From SbD1 sp039679945 (GTDB lineage Bacteria; Desulfobacterota; Syntrophobacteria; Syntrophobacterales; Syntrophobacteraceae): a stretch of DNA of 64,000 nt. The notes beneath the pieces are model-generated. The model made no database searches. It saw nothing but the letters and a program-made list of their open reading frames with translations, and was not told the DNA's origin. The position numbers and the translations under genes are program-made. Location: NCBI GenBank assembly GCA_039679945.1, contig JBDKTY010000081.1:1-64000 (forward strand), given 5' to 3'. Shown piece by piece: positions 27,048 through 37,400 of the stretch (its first letter is position 1; every line of letters begins with the position of its first letter).

Positions 27048-27641
27048 TCATCCGCTCAGGCGGGGGCGCCCGGAAAAGGGCGCTCTGAAAAGTGGAGTGT
27101 AGCGCGCGCCGTCCGGCCTCAACTCACTTTTATACAATACAAGTTCAGTAACGTCAAAGGGTTCCGCCGTAAACTCCTGGTGCGTAAGCAGGATTTGCTG
27201 GAGCGCGTGCAGACGTTGCCTGCCCTTGACGCGGCCCAGCGTGAGGTGTGGCCGGAAAGGGCGGTCCTCGGGTTCAAAACCGAAGCGGACCATGGCCAGG
27301 TCAACTTCCTTTTGCAGGCGGGTGAGCGGTTCGCTCTCACCCCGCATGCCCGCCCAGATTACGCGCGGCTGTTTGATGTTGGGAAAAGCCCCGCAACCGG
27401 CGGCCTGGATGCGAAACACGGTGGCACCGGAGGCTATCTCGGCGAGCACGGGCTTAATCTGATCGATTGTCGCCGGGGCGACATTGCCCAGGAACTTCAG
27501 CGTGAGGTGAATCCCTTCCGTTCTGGTCCAACTGACCGGAGCATCCGATTTCTTCAGCTCCAGAGCAAGCGCCTCCAGGCTCCGCCGGACCGCCGCCGGG
27601 AGATCAACGGCGATGAAACCGCGAATGGAACCAGGCTCCAT
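27048..27641 (-). CDS. thpR: RNA 2',3'-cyclic phosphodiesterase (2H family)
   Basis: Two-histidine phosphoesterase (LigT/ThpR type). With the ATG at 27641 it has 197 residues, close to the family, and both HxTx motifs are present (HLTL at about 45-48 and again at about 132-135). The frame is open to a TTG at 27728 that overlaps the cinA stop; I prefer the shorter form by length, though no start has a strong ribosome-binding site. Sits between cinA and recA, a frequent arrangement. Confidence 0.9.
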   Translation of the reverse strand: MEPGSIRGFIAVDLPAAVRRSLEALALELKKSDAPVSWTRTEGIHLTLKFLGNVAPATIDQIKPVLAEIASGATVFRIQAAGCGAFPNIKQPRVIWAGMRGESEPLTRLQKEVDLAMVRFGFEPEDRPFRPHLTLGRVKGRQRLHALQQILLTHQEFTAEPFDVTELVLYKSELRPDGARYTPLFRAPFSGRPRLSG

Positions 27642-27724
27642 GACCCGATCATTCTCTGCCCTGTGCTCAACTGTCATCATCCGTGGGTCCCCGCTAAAGT
27701 GTTCATTCCCCGGGACGGCCTCGG

Positions 27725-28999
27725 TCAATCACCATGAAGCCGGGGTTCGCCCGTGAGAAGCATCCAAAGGAGAATAAGGGCGGCCTGGGCGGCACTCTCC
27801 TGAATCTGCTCACGCGTCCCGCCGAACAGGTACTTCTCCACGACCCGCTTACCGGGCGTGACGCAGGCGATAAAAACAGTCCCCACGGGCTTTTCGGGCG
27901 TACCCCCGGTCGGTCCGGCAATTCCCGTGATTCCAACCGCCACATCTACCCTGGCCCGATTTCGAGCGCCCTCGGCCATTGCCAGGGCGACCTCCTCACT
28001 CACTGCCCCGCGACTGCTCAAAACATCCTCGGGAACGCCCAGAAGCTCGATTTTCGCTTGGTTGCTATACGTTACAAAGGACCTGTCCAGGTAGTCCGAA
28101 GCGCCGGCGATCGCCGCTATCTTCCGGCACAACAGCCCGCCCGTGCAGGATTCGGCGGCCGCAAACCGCCATCCGCGCTCCCGAAGATCGCGGCCTATCA
28201 CCTTCTCCAGGCAGTCGTCATTGCACCCGCTTACATGTTGGGCGCCAATCAGTGCAATAATCTTTTCCTCGGCCCGGCGCACCAGGGTCCGGCACTGCTC
28301 CTCGTCGGGGGCGGCCGCGAAGATTGTCACCCAGTTTTCCCGGCCCTGGGGAAGATAGCCGATGTCAACGCCCATGCACACTGAGTCGAGCTGATTGAGC
28401 CTCCTGTTCACTTCCGCTTCCGGCAATCCCTGGACACGAACCACATGCTTGAGATAGGAACGGCGTTTCGGGAAACGCTGTTCCAAATCAGGAATGACAA
28501 TTCTCGACAGCAGATACTTCATCTCATTGGGAACGCCGGGAAGAAAGTAGCAGGGCACATTTTCCCTGAGCAGCAGAAACCCGGCCATATCGAGGCCCAG
28601 CTTAATCGCGCCTTGTGGCATTTCGGCCATTCTGCCCACTTCCCGTGACCAGTCCCGTCCAAATTCAAGCAGCCGTTTTCTCAGCCATTGCTCATAATCC
28701 CTGTTGACGGCAAGGGGTATGTGGAACGCCCGGGACACGGCGGCGTTGGTCCTGTCATCATCGGTGGGCCCAAGACCGCCCGTGACGATGAGGAAGGCCG
28801 TCCTTTTCAGGTATTGCGATAGGAGATCAACGATGGCATCCTCGCTGTCGCCGACAGTGATTATCCTGTCAAGGCGAAAACCGCGCGCGCGCAGTTCCAG
28901 GGCGATGTGGTGCGCATTTCCGTTCGGGATGTCACCCAATAGTATCTCATCGCCGATAGTAAGCAGCGTGCCCGTTACTTCGGGTTGTCTGTCATTCAT
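27725..28999 (-). CDS. cinA: CinA family protein (competence/damage-inducible, PncC domain)
   Basis: Two-domain protein: an N-terminal MoaB/COG1058-like half (LTIGDEILLGDIPNGNA; TGGLGPTDDD) linked to ADP-ribose pyrophosphatase activity, and a C-terminal nicotinamide-nucleotide amidase half (AAESCTGGLLCRKIAAIAG; GVAVGITGIAGP-like region). 424 residues from ATG at 28999; upstream in-frame codons exist but the conserved core starts right after this ATG. Likely co-transcribed with thpR and recA. Confidence 0.95.
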   Translation of the reverse strand: MNDRQPEVTGTLLTIGDEILLGDIPNGNAHHIALELRARGFRLDRIITVGDSEDAIVDLLSQYLKRTAFLIVTGGLGPTDDDRTNAAVSRAFHIPLAVNRDYEQWLRKRLLEFGRDWSREVGRMAEMPQGAIKLGLDMAGFLLLRENVPCYFLPGVPNEMKYLLSRIVIPDLEQRFPKRRSYLKHVVRVQGLPEAEVNRRLNQLDSVCMGVDIGYLPQGRENWVTIFAAAPDEEQCRTLVRRAEEKIIALIGAQHVSGCNDDCLEKVIGRDLRERGWRFAAAESCTGGLLCRKIAAIAGASDYLDRSFVTYSNQAKIELLGVPEDVLSSRGAVSEEVALAMAEGARNRARVDVAVGITGIAGPTGGTPEKPVGTVFIACVTPGKRVVEKYLFGGTREQIQESAAQAALILLWMLLTGEPRLHGD

Positions 29000-29118
29000 T
29001 CTCAGGAGTCCCCCGACCTCATGCTCCAGTCCGCCGGTCTCACGGTGAGCAACGATCATTTACGGGTTGAAATCCAAATTTAAGCACTGCCCAGGGGAAC
29101 GGCGCCCGTCCCCACCCG

Positions 29119-30276
29119 TCACTCAGGCCCGGCGAGAATTCTTTGATACACATCGGGCAGGGGAATCCCCTTCTCCTTCGCAATCCGCCCGCACTCCTCA
29201 TACTCGGGGATAATCCGCTCGCCGCCGTTGGGAAGCTGAACACGCTTCACCCTGACCGGGCCAAAAACAGTGGAGATGATGGGCGTTTCTCGCGGAAGTT
29301 CGATTCTTTTCACGGGATAGACACGAACCCCCAAGGTGGTCGTCTCGCCGAGGATCAGTTCAGCGGCAGCGGCCTCCAGGGCCGGTTCGATCAATACCCG
29401 GAGCAGAACCGCCGGCCGGTTCTTTTTCATCTGCATGGAAGTGAGACTCACATCGAGGGCGCCGAGTGCGAACAGTTTGTCGATGACATAATTATAGATT
29501 TCAGGATTCATGTCATCAATGTTTGTCTCAACGATCAGCAGGTCCCTGGAAATGGCGGATGGAACGGCTTTTCCGGACAAAATCCGCAAAAGGTTCGGAG
29601 GGTTGTCCGCCCGGTTCGTTCCAGCTCCATATCCCGTGGCCAGCAGCGTCATCGGAGGAACGGGACCGAACGAACACGCAAGCGTGCTTGCGATGGCGGC
29701 GCCCGTGGGTGTCACCAGTTCGCGCTCGATGTGAGTGCCCTGGATGGGGACCCCGGACAGAAGCTCGGCTGTCGCAGGGGCGGGCAGTGGCAGCGAGCCG
29801 TGCTGCGTCCGGACGAATCCCCTGCCCACCGGTATCGGCGAGCAGTGTACCTGCTCAATGTTCAGGTACCTCAGTCCAAACAGCGCCCCGACAATATCGA
29901 GGATGGAGTCCACGGCGCCGACCTCATGGAAGTGAACCTCCGAGGGGGAAATTCCGTGCACACGGCCCTCAGCGCGGGCGATACGCTCGAAAATGGCAAG
30001 ACCATTCTCTTTTACCCACGCATCGAGACCGCTATCACCAATGATGTTCCGGATGTCGCTAAGATGGCGATGCGGCTGTTCCCCCGCGGTAATGGCGACC
30101 CGCACGCCCTCGATGGCCCCTCTGCGCTCCCGTGTGGTCTCGAGAGACCAGTCAGTGAGCGGAAGTTTCCTCAACTCCGAAACCAGGGTTTCGACCGGTA
30201 CGCCCAGATCGACCAGGGCGCCCAGTGTCATGTCTCCGCTGATTCCGGAAAAACAGTCAAAATAGGCAATATTCAT
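29119..30276 (-). CDS. larC: Nickel-pincer cofactor biosynthesis protein LarC
   Basis: CTP-dependent cyclometallase that inserts nickel into the pincer cofactor of lactate racemase-type enzymes. The 385 residues begin MNIAYFDCFSGISGDMTLGA and contain VHFHEVGAVDSILDIVGA and ATGYGAGTNRADN. In Lactobacillus the gene is split and joined by a programmed frameshift; here the frame is continuous. larA, larB and larE are not in the window, so the dependent enzyme is elsewhere. Confidence 0.95.
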   Translation of the reverse strand: MNIAYFDCFSGISGDMTLGALVDLGVPVETLVSELRKLPLTDWSLETTRERRGAIEGVRVAITAGEQPHRHLSDIRNIIGDSGLDAWVKENGLAIFERIARAEGRVHGISPSEVHFHEVGAVDSILDIVGALFGLRYLNIEQVHCSPIPVGRGFVRTQHGSLPLPAPATAELLSGVPIQGTHIERELVTPTGAAIASTLACSFGPVPPMTLLATGYGAGTNRADNPPNLLRILSGKAVPSAISRDLLIVETNIDDMNPEIYNYVIDKLFALGALDVSLTSMQMKKNRPAVLLRVLIEPALEAAAAELILGETTTLGVRVYPVKRIELPRETPIISTVFGPVRVKRVQLPNGGERIIPEYEECGRIAKEKGIPLPDVYQRILAGPE

Positions 30277-30752
30277 AAGATATCCCGAGATAGAGGAATG
30301 GATGAACAGAACGAGTCACGTGGAACCGCTCGCCTCATAAGGGTGCGCCTGCCGTTGCCGGGACATCCCGCTTCAAGCAAAACGGTACTATTATAGCATG
30401 AGGAATACGAGGTTGCCCGACAGGCCGGGATTTTACCCGCGACATCGTCACCGGGTCAAACGATTATCCGGTCGTTCGGGCTTTATCCGGTGTTGCGTTC
30501 AGGACAAATCTACCCTGAAAATGAAGATTCCGATCAGAATTGGCCGGATAAACCTTCCCTGACCGGTCGGACAGCGGGCGAAGCTCCGCCGGGCGGCTTG
30601 GCCAAAATCCGATGGTTTCCATCGCCGCTCTCGCCTTCATTGAGTCTCTATCAGCCGGAAAGAAGCGTCCGCAATGCCGTCATCCCTTGCCGCTCGGAAT
30701 CCGGGCGCTTGAGAATCGAGAAAATGGGGATGAAGGATTCCCCCAGATTTTC

Positions 30753-30781
30753 TTGACAGCTTCGGATAGGGAAGATAGACT
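30753..30781 (+). promoter_or_regulatory. Sigma-70 promoter of the tRNA-Ser operon
   Basis: TTGACA (30753-30758), a 17-base spacer and TAGACT (30776-30781) lie 33 bases before the first tRNA. The rest of 30277-30752 shows no gene: only GC-rich sequence with several CCGG-rich imperfect repeats. Confidence 0.75.
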
Positions 30782-30813
30782 AATGGGTCTTGGGATGCAG
30801 TTCCTTCCCTCAT

Positions 30814-30906
30814 GGAGGGATGGCCGAGTGGTTTAAGGCGGCGGTCTTGAAAACCGTTGTTCCGTTAGTAGCGGAACCGTGGGTTCGAATCCTACTCCCT
30901 CCGCCA
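30814..30906 (+). tRNA. tRNA-Ser (anticodon TGA)
   Basis: Class II tRNA of 93 bases with CCA encoded. Acceptor GGAGGGA pairs with TCCCTCC (30896-30902), discriminator G, then CCA. Anticodon loop CTTGAAA gives TGA at 30848-30850; a long variable arm and GGTTCGAATCC T-arm follow. Reads UCN serine codons. Confidence 0.97.
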
Positions 30907-30924
30907 CCAGAATATTCATTCAAG

Positions 30925-31018
30925 GGAGAGATGGCCGAGTCGGCTGAAGGCGCTCGCCTGCTAAGCGAGTGTAGGGTGTAAAGCTCTACCGAGGGTTCGA
31001 ATCCCTCTCTCTCCGCCA
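30925..31018 (+). tRNA. tRNA-Ser (anticodon GCT)
   Basis: Class II tRNA of 94 bases with CCA encoded. Acceptor GGAGAGA pairs with TCTCTCC (31008-31014). Anticodon stem CTCGC/GCGAG surrounds GCT at 30960-30962. Reads AGC/AGT. It follows the first tRNA by 18 bases in one transcript. Confidence 0.97.
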
Positions 31019-31031
31019 GTATATTATGTTT

Positions 31032-31073
31032 AGCCCCTGCCTCGGGAAGCCCGATGCCGGGGCTTTTCATTTT
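31032..31073 (+). terminator. Intrinsic terminator of the tRNA operon
   Basis: AGCCCC (31032-31037) pairs with GGGGCT (31059-31064); an inner stem TCGGG/CCCGA stacks inside, and TTTTCATTTT follows. Confidence 0.85.
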
Positions 31074-32566
31074 GCGCCCGGAAGATGAGCCCGAAAACCA
31101 CTTTTCCCCTCGGGTCCAGAGCTCTGGCGGGGAATTGCGAAAGACCGGGCTTGACTGTCGAGCATTTATACCGGCTCCACACGGACTCCGCCGCCCGATT
31201 TCGAATCGGGAGTATGACGCGGGGTCTGTCGGATGAAATGGCTGCACGATAATCTTCCAGGATACTTTCGGACACCCGGGGGACGAAGGTGACCATTCCC
31301 CTCTTCAATGCATGCCTCATTGCTGTCCAACTAACCGGCATTATTCATGAATCGCAGTCCGCGCCCGAAAAGCCCAATGAGGATGCGATGCTCGGGGCTT
31401 GAAGCGATTTGGGGCCGATAACACACTGTTGGTCGAAGTTGAGGTGGAAAATCCAGCTAACACATGGTCTATACAGGGTTTTTTGCGCTTCTTCTCAGAA
31501 AGCCATGAATAATGCGGGCCAATAAATTCATCTTGGGCCGCCTGTGCTGATTATTTCAGCATTCCCTTTAAATTATATTACTCAATATTGAAACTTGACG
31601 TTATCGATGTTAACTTCGTTCCTTATAACCCTATATAAAAGAGTTGCAAGATTGGTGGCGTGAGTTTACGTACTCGTGCCAGCCTCTGGCGGTATGTGCC
31701 CTCGACTTGTAGTACTCCCTCATCAAGTTTCAGAGCAATCCCGGGGGGAATAGTGATCTTGTTGGGGCACTGCTCTCGCCATGTCCGCCCAATTGCGGGG
31801 AATGTTGCGATGGATAATCGTGCGGCAAAGGGAATTCCGAGCACCTCCAATCCCCAATACCCCATCTATTTGGCTCCTCTCTCTTATCGCGCTGATCATT
31901 ACGCTCTGCGGACTTCAATGCAGCCAGGCCCATGCCCGGATGCAGCCGTCCATGTCCAGCACCCTCGGCACGAAGCGCATTCCGGTTGTCTGTTCACATG
32001 GGTATGATTTGCACGGTTACGATAAAGTCCTCCCTGCCATTCGGTCAGCGCTTGAAAGTTCAGGTTTCAATTTCAGCGGGTTTTTTGCGGTCGCGCGAAC
32101 GCCGCGCGCCAGTTCCGACCGGATCAGGTGTCCAATCGAGGGTGGCATCATCAGCCATCGCCGGGGCTATCGAGACAACATCGAGTGGGGGCCTCGGGTT
32201 TATTGCGAAACGCGGCAAACCCGTCACATTTACACGGCAGCATAAACACGTTATCCGTGGTGCATCTTCCGGTGGTCAGGTTCAGCGAAATCAAGGACAC
32301 AACCGGTATGGAGACTGTCAAGAATTCACGATTCGGCTTCGCCCCCAATCCTGAGCTCTAAAGACCCGAGGCCGGAGAGTCACATGCTCCCGCGGTTCAG
32401 GTGTGTGCGCTAAAAGCAGTTTGCCTTTCAATAAGTTACGAATCAGCAAGATCTTCACCAGCAAATTCAACTCAGTCAATCAGACGGCATTACTCAACCG
32501 ATACTCCATCGAACAGGAAGGGCAACGCCCGGTGGCGAAGTGGACAAAGGCAAGGTTGGGTATGGC

Positions 32567-32685
32567 TTAATTGTGGAGCGATTCCCGGAAGGCAGAGAAG
32601 ACCCGAGACGTCTTTTCGAATCCAGCCCATCGTTCCAGTCTCTTTGCGATGAATATGAAGCCCGTCTCGTTGCCCTGAGTGTAGT
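32567..32685 (+). pseudogene. Fragment of a small conserved helical protein
   Basis: The frame reads VERFPEGREDPRRLFESSP followed by SFQSLCDEYEA, a pattern I associate with a family of roughly 85-residue conserved proteins of unknown role. After about 38 residues the similarity stops and repeat-like sequence takes over, so this is read as a truncated remnant. Family match is from memory. Confidence 0.4.
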
Positions 32686-32975
32686 AAGCCCCGCTTTCGC
32701 GTGGCAAGGCGTGGCCAGGAGACAGGGCTGCGTCCGCTCGATTCTGGCCCGTTCTACCCTTCGGCACGCCCAGGGCGAACGAGGGGAAGTTCCTGTTCCG
32801 GAATGGCGTGACCCGGATCTCCACCGGTCATGCAAGCCTTCGATATTACGCACTCTCAAAAGCTGTTTATTGAGAGATATTGGCAAGAATCGAGTTCGAT
32901 CGAGGCTCCCGAGTTTAGGAATGGATTCTCCCCCTTCTCAGCGAATCTGATGAGGAGATCATTCCGCTCCCACGC

Positions 32976-32990
32976 GGGGGGGGGGGGGGG
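32976..32990. repeat. Homopolymer of 15 G
   Basis: An uninterrupted run of 15 G, 174 bases before the start of the RND efflux operon. Such tracts slip during replication and sequencing. Confidence 0.85.
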
Positions 32991-33163
32991 AAGCACACGA
33001 TCGGCCCGACAGCCGCCGAGACCTCGGACAAAAAGGAACGGCGAGAGCACTCCGGGTAGTCCGTGGCATTCGGCATATCCCCGAGTGTTTCAGCCCTTGT
33101 GGACCAACATTTACAACAACAATTGGAGCGATACTCACCATGCGGGTTTTGGAGGAAATCAAA

Positions 33164-34408
33164 ATGCGGGTCAACAAACAACCTCGGCGACGACCCTGGC
33201 CTTTGTCTCGCGGGAGCAACGTTCTTCGGGCATTCCTTATTCTATTACTGGCCGTCTGCTGGAGCGGATGCGAGCAAAAGAAGCAGGAATCGATCGTGCA
33301 GGAAGCCCCTGAGGTCGATCTGGCAAACGTCATACAAATGGATGTGCCCATCTATTCCGAGTGGGTCGGAACGACAGATGGGCTTGTGAACGCCAAGATC
33401 AGGGCACAGGTTACCGGCTACCTCCTCAAGCAGAAATACAGGGAGGGCACGCTTGTCAAGAAAGGCGACCTGCTTTTCGAGATCGATCCACGCACGTTCA
33501 AAGCCGCCCTCGACCAGGCGGATGGACAACTCGCCCAGGCGAAAGCCCGGCTTGGCAAAACCGAACTGGATGTAAAGCGCTATACGCCGCTGGCCAAGGA
33601 AGGCGCCATAAGCAAGCAGGAGCTTGACGACGCCATCCAGGCCAACCTGGCGGCCAAAGCCGCTGTGTATTCGGCGGAGGCGGCGGTCGAAACGGCCAGG
33701 CTGAACCTCGGATTCACCAAAATCACCTCGCCCATAGACGGAATTGCCGGCACGGCCAATGCGCAGATCGGCGATCTTGTCGGTCCACAAAGCGGCGAAT
33801 TAACCGCCGTCTCGACGATTGATCCGATAAAGGTCTATTTCTCCATCAGCGAGCGGGAATACCTCGGATTCGCACGAAGGATCAATAAAGCCGAAGATGA
33901 TCCGACTCAGTCCAGAGAATCCATTCTGGACCTGATACTGGCAGATGACAGCGTGTACCCCCATAAGGGAAAACTATCCTATGCCGACCGGCAGGTTGAT
34001 ATCAAAACCGGCACGATTCGGGTTGCCGCTCTGTTCCCTAATGCCGGCAGCTTTCTTCGACCGGGGCAGTTCGCCCGTGTTCGCGCTCATACCGAAACAA
34101 GGGAAAAAGCTCTGCTCGTGCCGCAGCGTTCAGTCACGGAACTGCAGGGAAGCTTCCAATTGGCCGTTGTGGGCCAGGACAACAAAGTTCAGATTCGGTC
34201 TATCCAGGCCGGAGGGCGTTTCGACAACCTTTGGATTGTAAATGAGGGTTTGAAGCCGGGCGAGCGCGTCATCGTCGAAGGACTTCAAAAAGTCAGGGAC
34301 GGACAGGTTGTTAAGCTGAGATCCGCGGGAACTCAGGTCCAGCCGTCCCCCGCGTCTGCTGCCACGTCTGAAAAACCCGCACAAAAACCAACCACGGGAA
34401 AAGAGTAG
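33164..34408 (+). CDS. RND efflux periplasmic adaptor lipoprotein
   Basis: Membrane-fusion subunit of a tripartite multidrug pump (AcrA/MexA type). From ATG 33164 (GGAGG upstream) 414 residues; an in-frame ATG at 33140 is an alternative. A basic N-terminus and hydrophobic stretch end in WSGC (Cys about 36), so it is probably a lipoprotein. The barrel-sandwich part (VTGYLLKQKYREGTLVKKGD; FTKITSPIDGIAGTANAQIG), an alpha-hairpin between, and a beta-barrel/membrane-proximal domain follow. First gene of the operon with the pump and outer-membrane channel. Confidence 0.94.
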   Translation: MRVNKQPRRRPWPLSRGSNVLRAFLILLLAVCWSGCEQKKQESIVQEAPEVDLANVIQMDVPIYSEWVGTTDGLVNAKIRAQVTGYLLKQKYREGTLVKKGDLLFEIDPRTFKAALDQADGQLAQAKARLGKTELDVKRYTPLAKEGAISKQELDDAIQANLAAKAAVYSAEAAVETARLNLGFTKITSPIDGIAGTANAQIGDLVGPQSGELTAVSTIDPIKVYFSISEREYLGFARRINKAEDDPTQSRESILDLILADDSVYPHKGKLSYADRQVDIKTGTIRVAALFPNAGSFLRPGQFARVRAHTETREKALLVPQRSVTELQGSFQLAVVGQDNKVQIRSIQAGGRFDNLWIVNEGLKPGERVIVEGLQKVRDGQVVKLRSAGTQVQPSPASAATSEKPAQKPTTGKE

Positions 34409-34414
34409 ACTACC

Positions 34415-37400
34415 ATGGCCAAATTCTTCATCAACCGTCCCATTGTGGCCATGGTGATCTCTATCCTGATGGTCATCATCGGTCTGGTAGCCATGTCGGG
34501 ATTGCCTACCGCCCAATTCCCCAACATCGTGCCTCCCGAAATCCAGGTGAAGGCCACTTACGTAGGCGCCGACGCCCAGACAGTAGAGCAATCCGTGGCC
34601 ACGCCAATAGAACAGCAAATGTCAGGCGTGGACAACATGAACTACATGTATTCCATTAATGCCAATAACGGCCAGATGACCCTGTATGTCAACTTTGATG
34701 TAAAAACCGACCCGAACACCGACCAGATCCTCACGCAAATGCGCCAGAGCCAGGCGGAATCACAACTGCCTTCCGACGTGCGCAACTATGGCGTAACGGT
34801 TCAAAAGTCCACTTCCGCTCCGCTCATCATGTTTGCCCTGTATTCGCCCAACGGCACCTATGATGACATCTTTCTATCCAATTATTCCTATATCAACATC
34901 AACGACCAGATGACGCGGGTGAAGGGCATCGCCAGTATACAGGTCTTCGGCGCGGGGCAGTATTCGATGCGCTTCTGGGTAAAACCCGATCAACTGGCAA
35001 AGCTGAATATAACAATTCCGGAAATCATCAACGCAATCCAGGCTCAAAACAACGTAAACCCGGCGGGGCAGATAGGCGCCGAACCCGTCCCGAAAGGTCA
35101 GGAATTCACCTACGCGGTCCGGGCGCAGGGACGTCTTCAGAATGAGGAAGAGTTTGGGAAAATTGTTCTCCGTGCTCTTCCCGACGGGTCCCTGGTTCGA
35201 CTCAGCGATGTTGCCCGCATCGAACTCGGTGCACAGACCTACAACCTCAAGGGTCGCCTCAACGGCAAGCCGGCCGCGCTGGTCGCTCTCTATCAATTAC
35301 CCGGGTCCAACGCCATAGAGGCCGCCGACGGTGCCAAGAAGCTGATGGAACGATTGAAAAAGACGTTCCCGGCCGACATGGACTACGTGGTGGCCCTCGA
35401 CACTACTCTGGCCGTCACGGAAGGCATCAAGGAAATTGTACAGACACTGTGGGAAGCGCTGGCACTGGTCATTATCGTCGTTTTCCTCTTCCTCCAGGGT
35501 TGGCGGGCAACCCTGATCCCACTGCTGGCAGTGCCGGTGTCGCTTGTCAGCACCTTTTCATTGTTCCCCCTGTTCGGTTTTTCAATCAACACGCTGTCGC
35601 TTTTCGGATTGGTGCTGGCAATCGGGCTGGTAGTGGACGACGCCATCGTGGTGGTCGAAGCCGTGGAGCATCATATCGAACATGGTCTGTCACCGAAGGA
35701 CGCAACATTAAAGGCAATGGAGGAAGTATCCGGGCCAGTCATAGCCATCGCCATAATCCTCGCGGCCGTCTTCGTGCCGACTGCCTTCATTCCGGGCATC
35801 ACGGGACGCCTTTACCAGCAGTTCGCCGTGACTATCGCCGTTTCGGTGATCATCTCCGCCTTCAACGCTCTCACCCTGAGCCCTGCCCTGTCGGCGCTTC
35901 TGTTGCGACCAAGAAAAGAGTCGCGCGGCCCTCTCGCGGCGTTTTTCCGGTGGTTCAACAAATGGTTTGACCGGGCCACGGGCGGCTATGTGAAAACTTG
36001 CGGATTCCTGATTCGGAAAAGCGCGGTGGCCTTACTGCTCCTGGCCGGAGTGACGGTGTTCACGGGTCTGCTCGGAAAGTCTATCCCGACCAGTTTTTTG
36101 CCGGAAGAAGACCAGGGATATTTCTATGCCGGCGTGCAACTCCCTAATGCAGCCTCCCTGCAGCGAACAGACAGTGTCGTGAAAAGCACCGAGGAGATAC
36201 TGAGCAAGACCCCGGGCGTTAAGTATTACTCGTCGATCATAGGCTACAACATGCTGAGTAGTGTGCAAAACACGTATAGCGGGTTTTTCTTCGTCACCCT
36301 GGAGGAGTGGGCGAAACGAAAAAGTCCGGAAGAGCAATATGAGGCGCTTCTAGCCCGTGTGAACAAGGCAATGAGAGAAATTCCCGGCGCGGTCGGTTTC
36401 GCTTTTTCTCCACCCGCTATTCCGGGAATCGGCACCTCGGGTGGAGTGACCTTTATCCTTGAAGACCGGGCCGGCAAGGAGCTGAGCTTTCTCACGGAAA
36501 ATACCGACAAGTTCATCGCCGCGGCACGCCAGCGTCCGGAAATCGGGCGAGTCAGCACCACATTCCTTCCTATTGTCCCACAGCTCTCGGTGGAGGTGGA
36601 TCGGGACAAGGTGCTCAAGCAGGGAGTGCCGCTTTCAGACGTTTACAGGACGCTCCAATGCTTTATGGGCGGCGCATTCGTAAATTATTTCAACAGATTC
36701 GGCAGGCAGTGGCAGGTCTATGTACAGGCCGAGGGGGACTACCGCACGCGGGCGGAGGAACTCGGTCAGTTTTACGTACGCAACAATGACGGGAATATGG
36801 TGCCGCTTTCGGCCCTTACCAAAACAGCCGGTGCTGTTGGCCCCGAATTCACCATGCGCTTCAATCTCTACCGCTCGGCGCAGATCAATGCCTCTGCAAA
36901 ACCCGGCTTCAGTTCGGCTCAGGCAATGAAAGCGCTCGAGGAGGTCTTCGCGCAAAGCATGCCACAGGAGATGGGATTCGATTACCTGGGGATGAGCTTC
37001 CAGGAAAAACAAGCCCAGGAAGGGGTCTCACCCACTGTCATTTTCGGGTTTTCGCTTCTTTGCGTTTTCCTCATCCTGGCCGCGCAATACGAGAGTTGGA
37101 GCCTGCCGTTCAGTGTCCTTCTCGGGACTCCCATTGCCGTTGCGGGCGCCTTTGGCGGATTGTGGATCGGACATTATGAAAACAATGTTTACGCGCAAAT
37201 CGGTCTTGTCATGCTCATCGGACTCGCGGCCAAGAACGCCATCCTCATCGTGGAGTTCGCTAAAATGGGATACGACGCGGGCAAACCGCTGATGGAGGCG
37301 GCTCTTGAAGGCGCACGCTTGCGCCTGAGACCGATTCTCATGACCTCATTTGCCTTCATCCTCGGCTGTGTGCCTTTGGCAAAGGCCAGCGGAGCCGGTG

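Larger units (their letters stand above)
31074..33163. other. Gene-poor, degraded stretch downstream of the tRNA-Ser genes
   Basis: About 2 kb without a convincing complete gene. Short open frames exist on both strands but none has a ribosome-binding site with a recognisable family. It is locally AT-rich (31500-31650), holds a fragment of a conserved small protein (32567-32685), a degenerate copy of a dispersed repeat (near 32757) and a 15-G tract (32976-32990). Loci after tRNA genes are common integration sites, so old insertions and decay are likely; no duplicated tRNA end or integrase was seen. Confidence 0.55.

Noticed and set aside
29143..30396. 417-codon plus-strand frame across larC
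   Set aside because: Antisense of larC; no ribosome-binding site and no family pattern.
31623..31865. Minus-strand frame with a faint L6-like phrase (ITIPPGIALKLDEGVLQVEG)
   Set aside because: Too short, no ribosome-binding site and rplF is intact elsewhere; treated as coincidence.
31781..32245. 154-codon plus-strand frame with one hydrophobic stretch
   Set aside because: No ribosome-binding site, unnatural composition and no recognisable family; lies in a degraded stretch.
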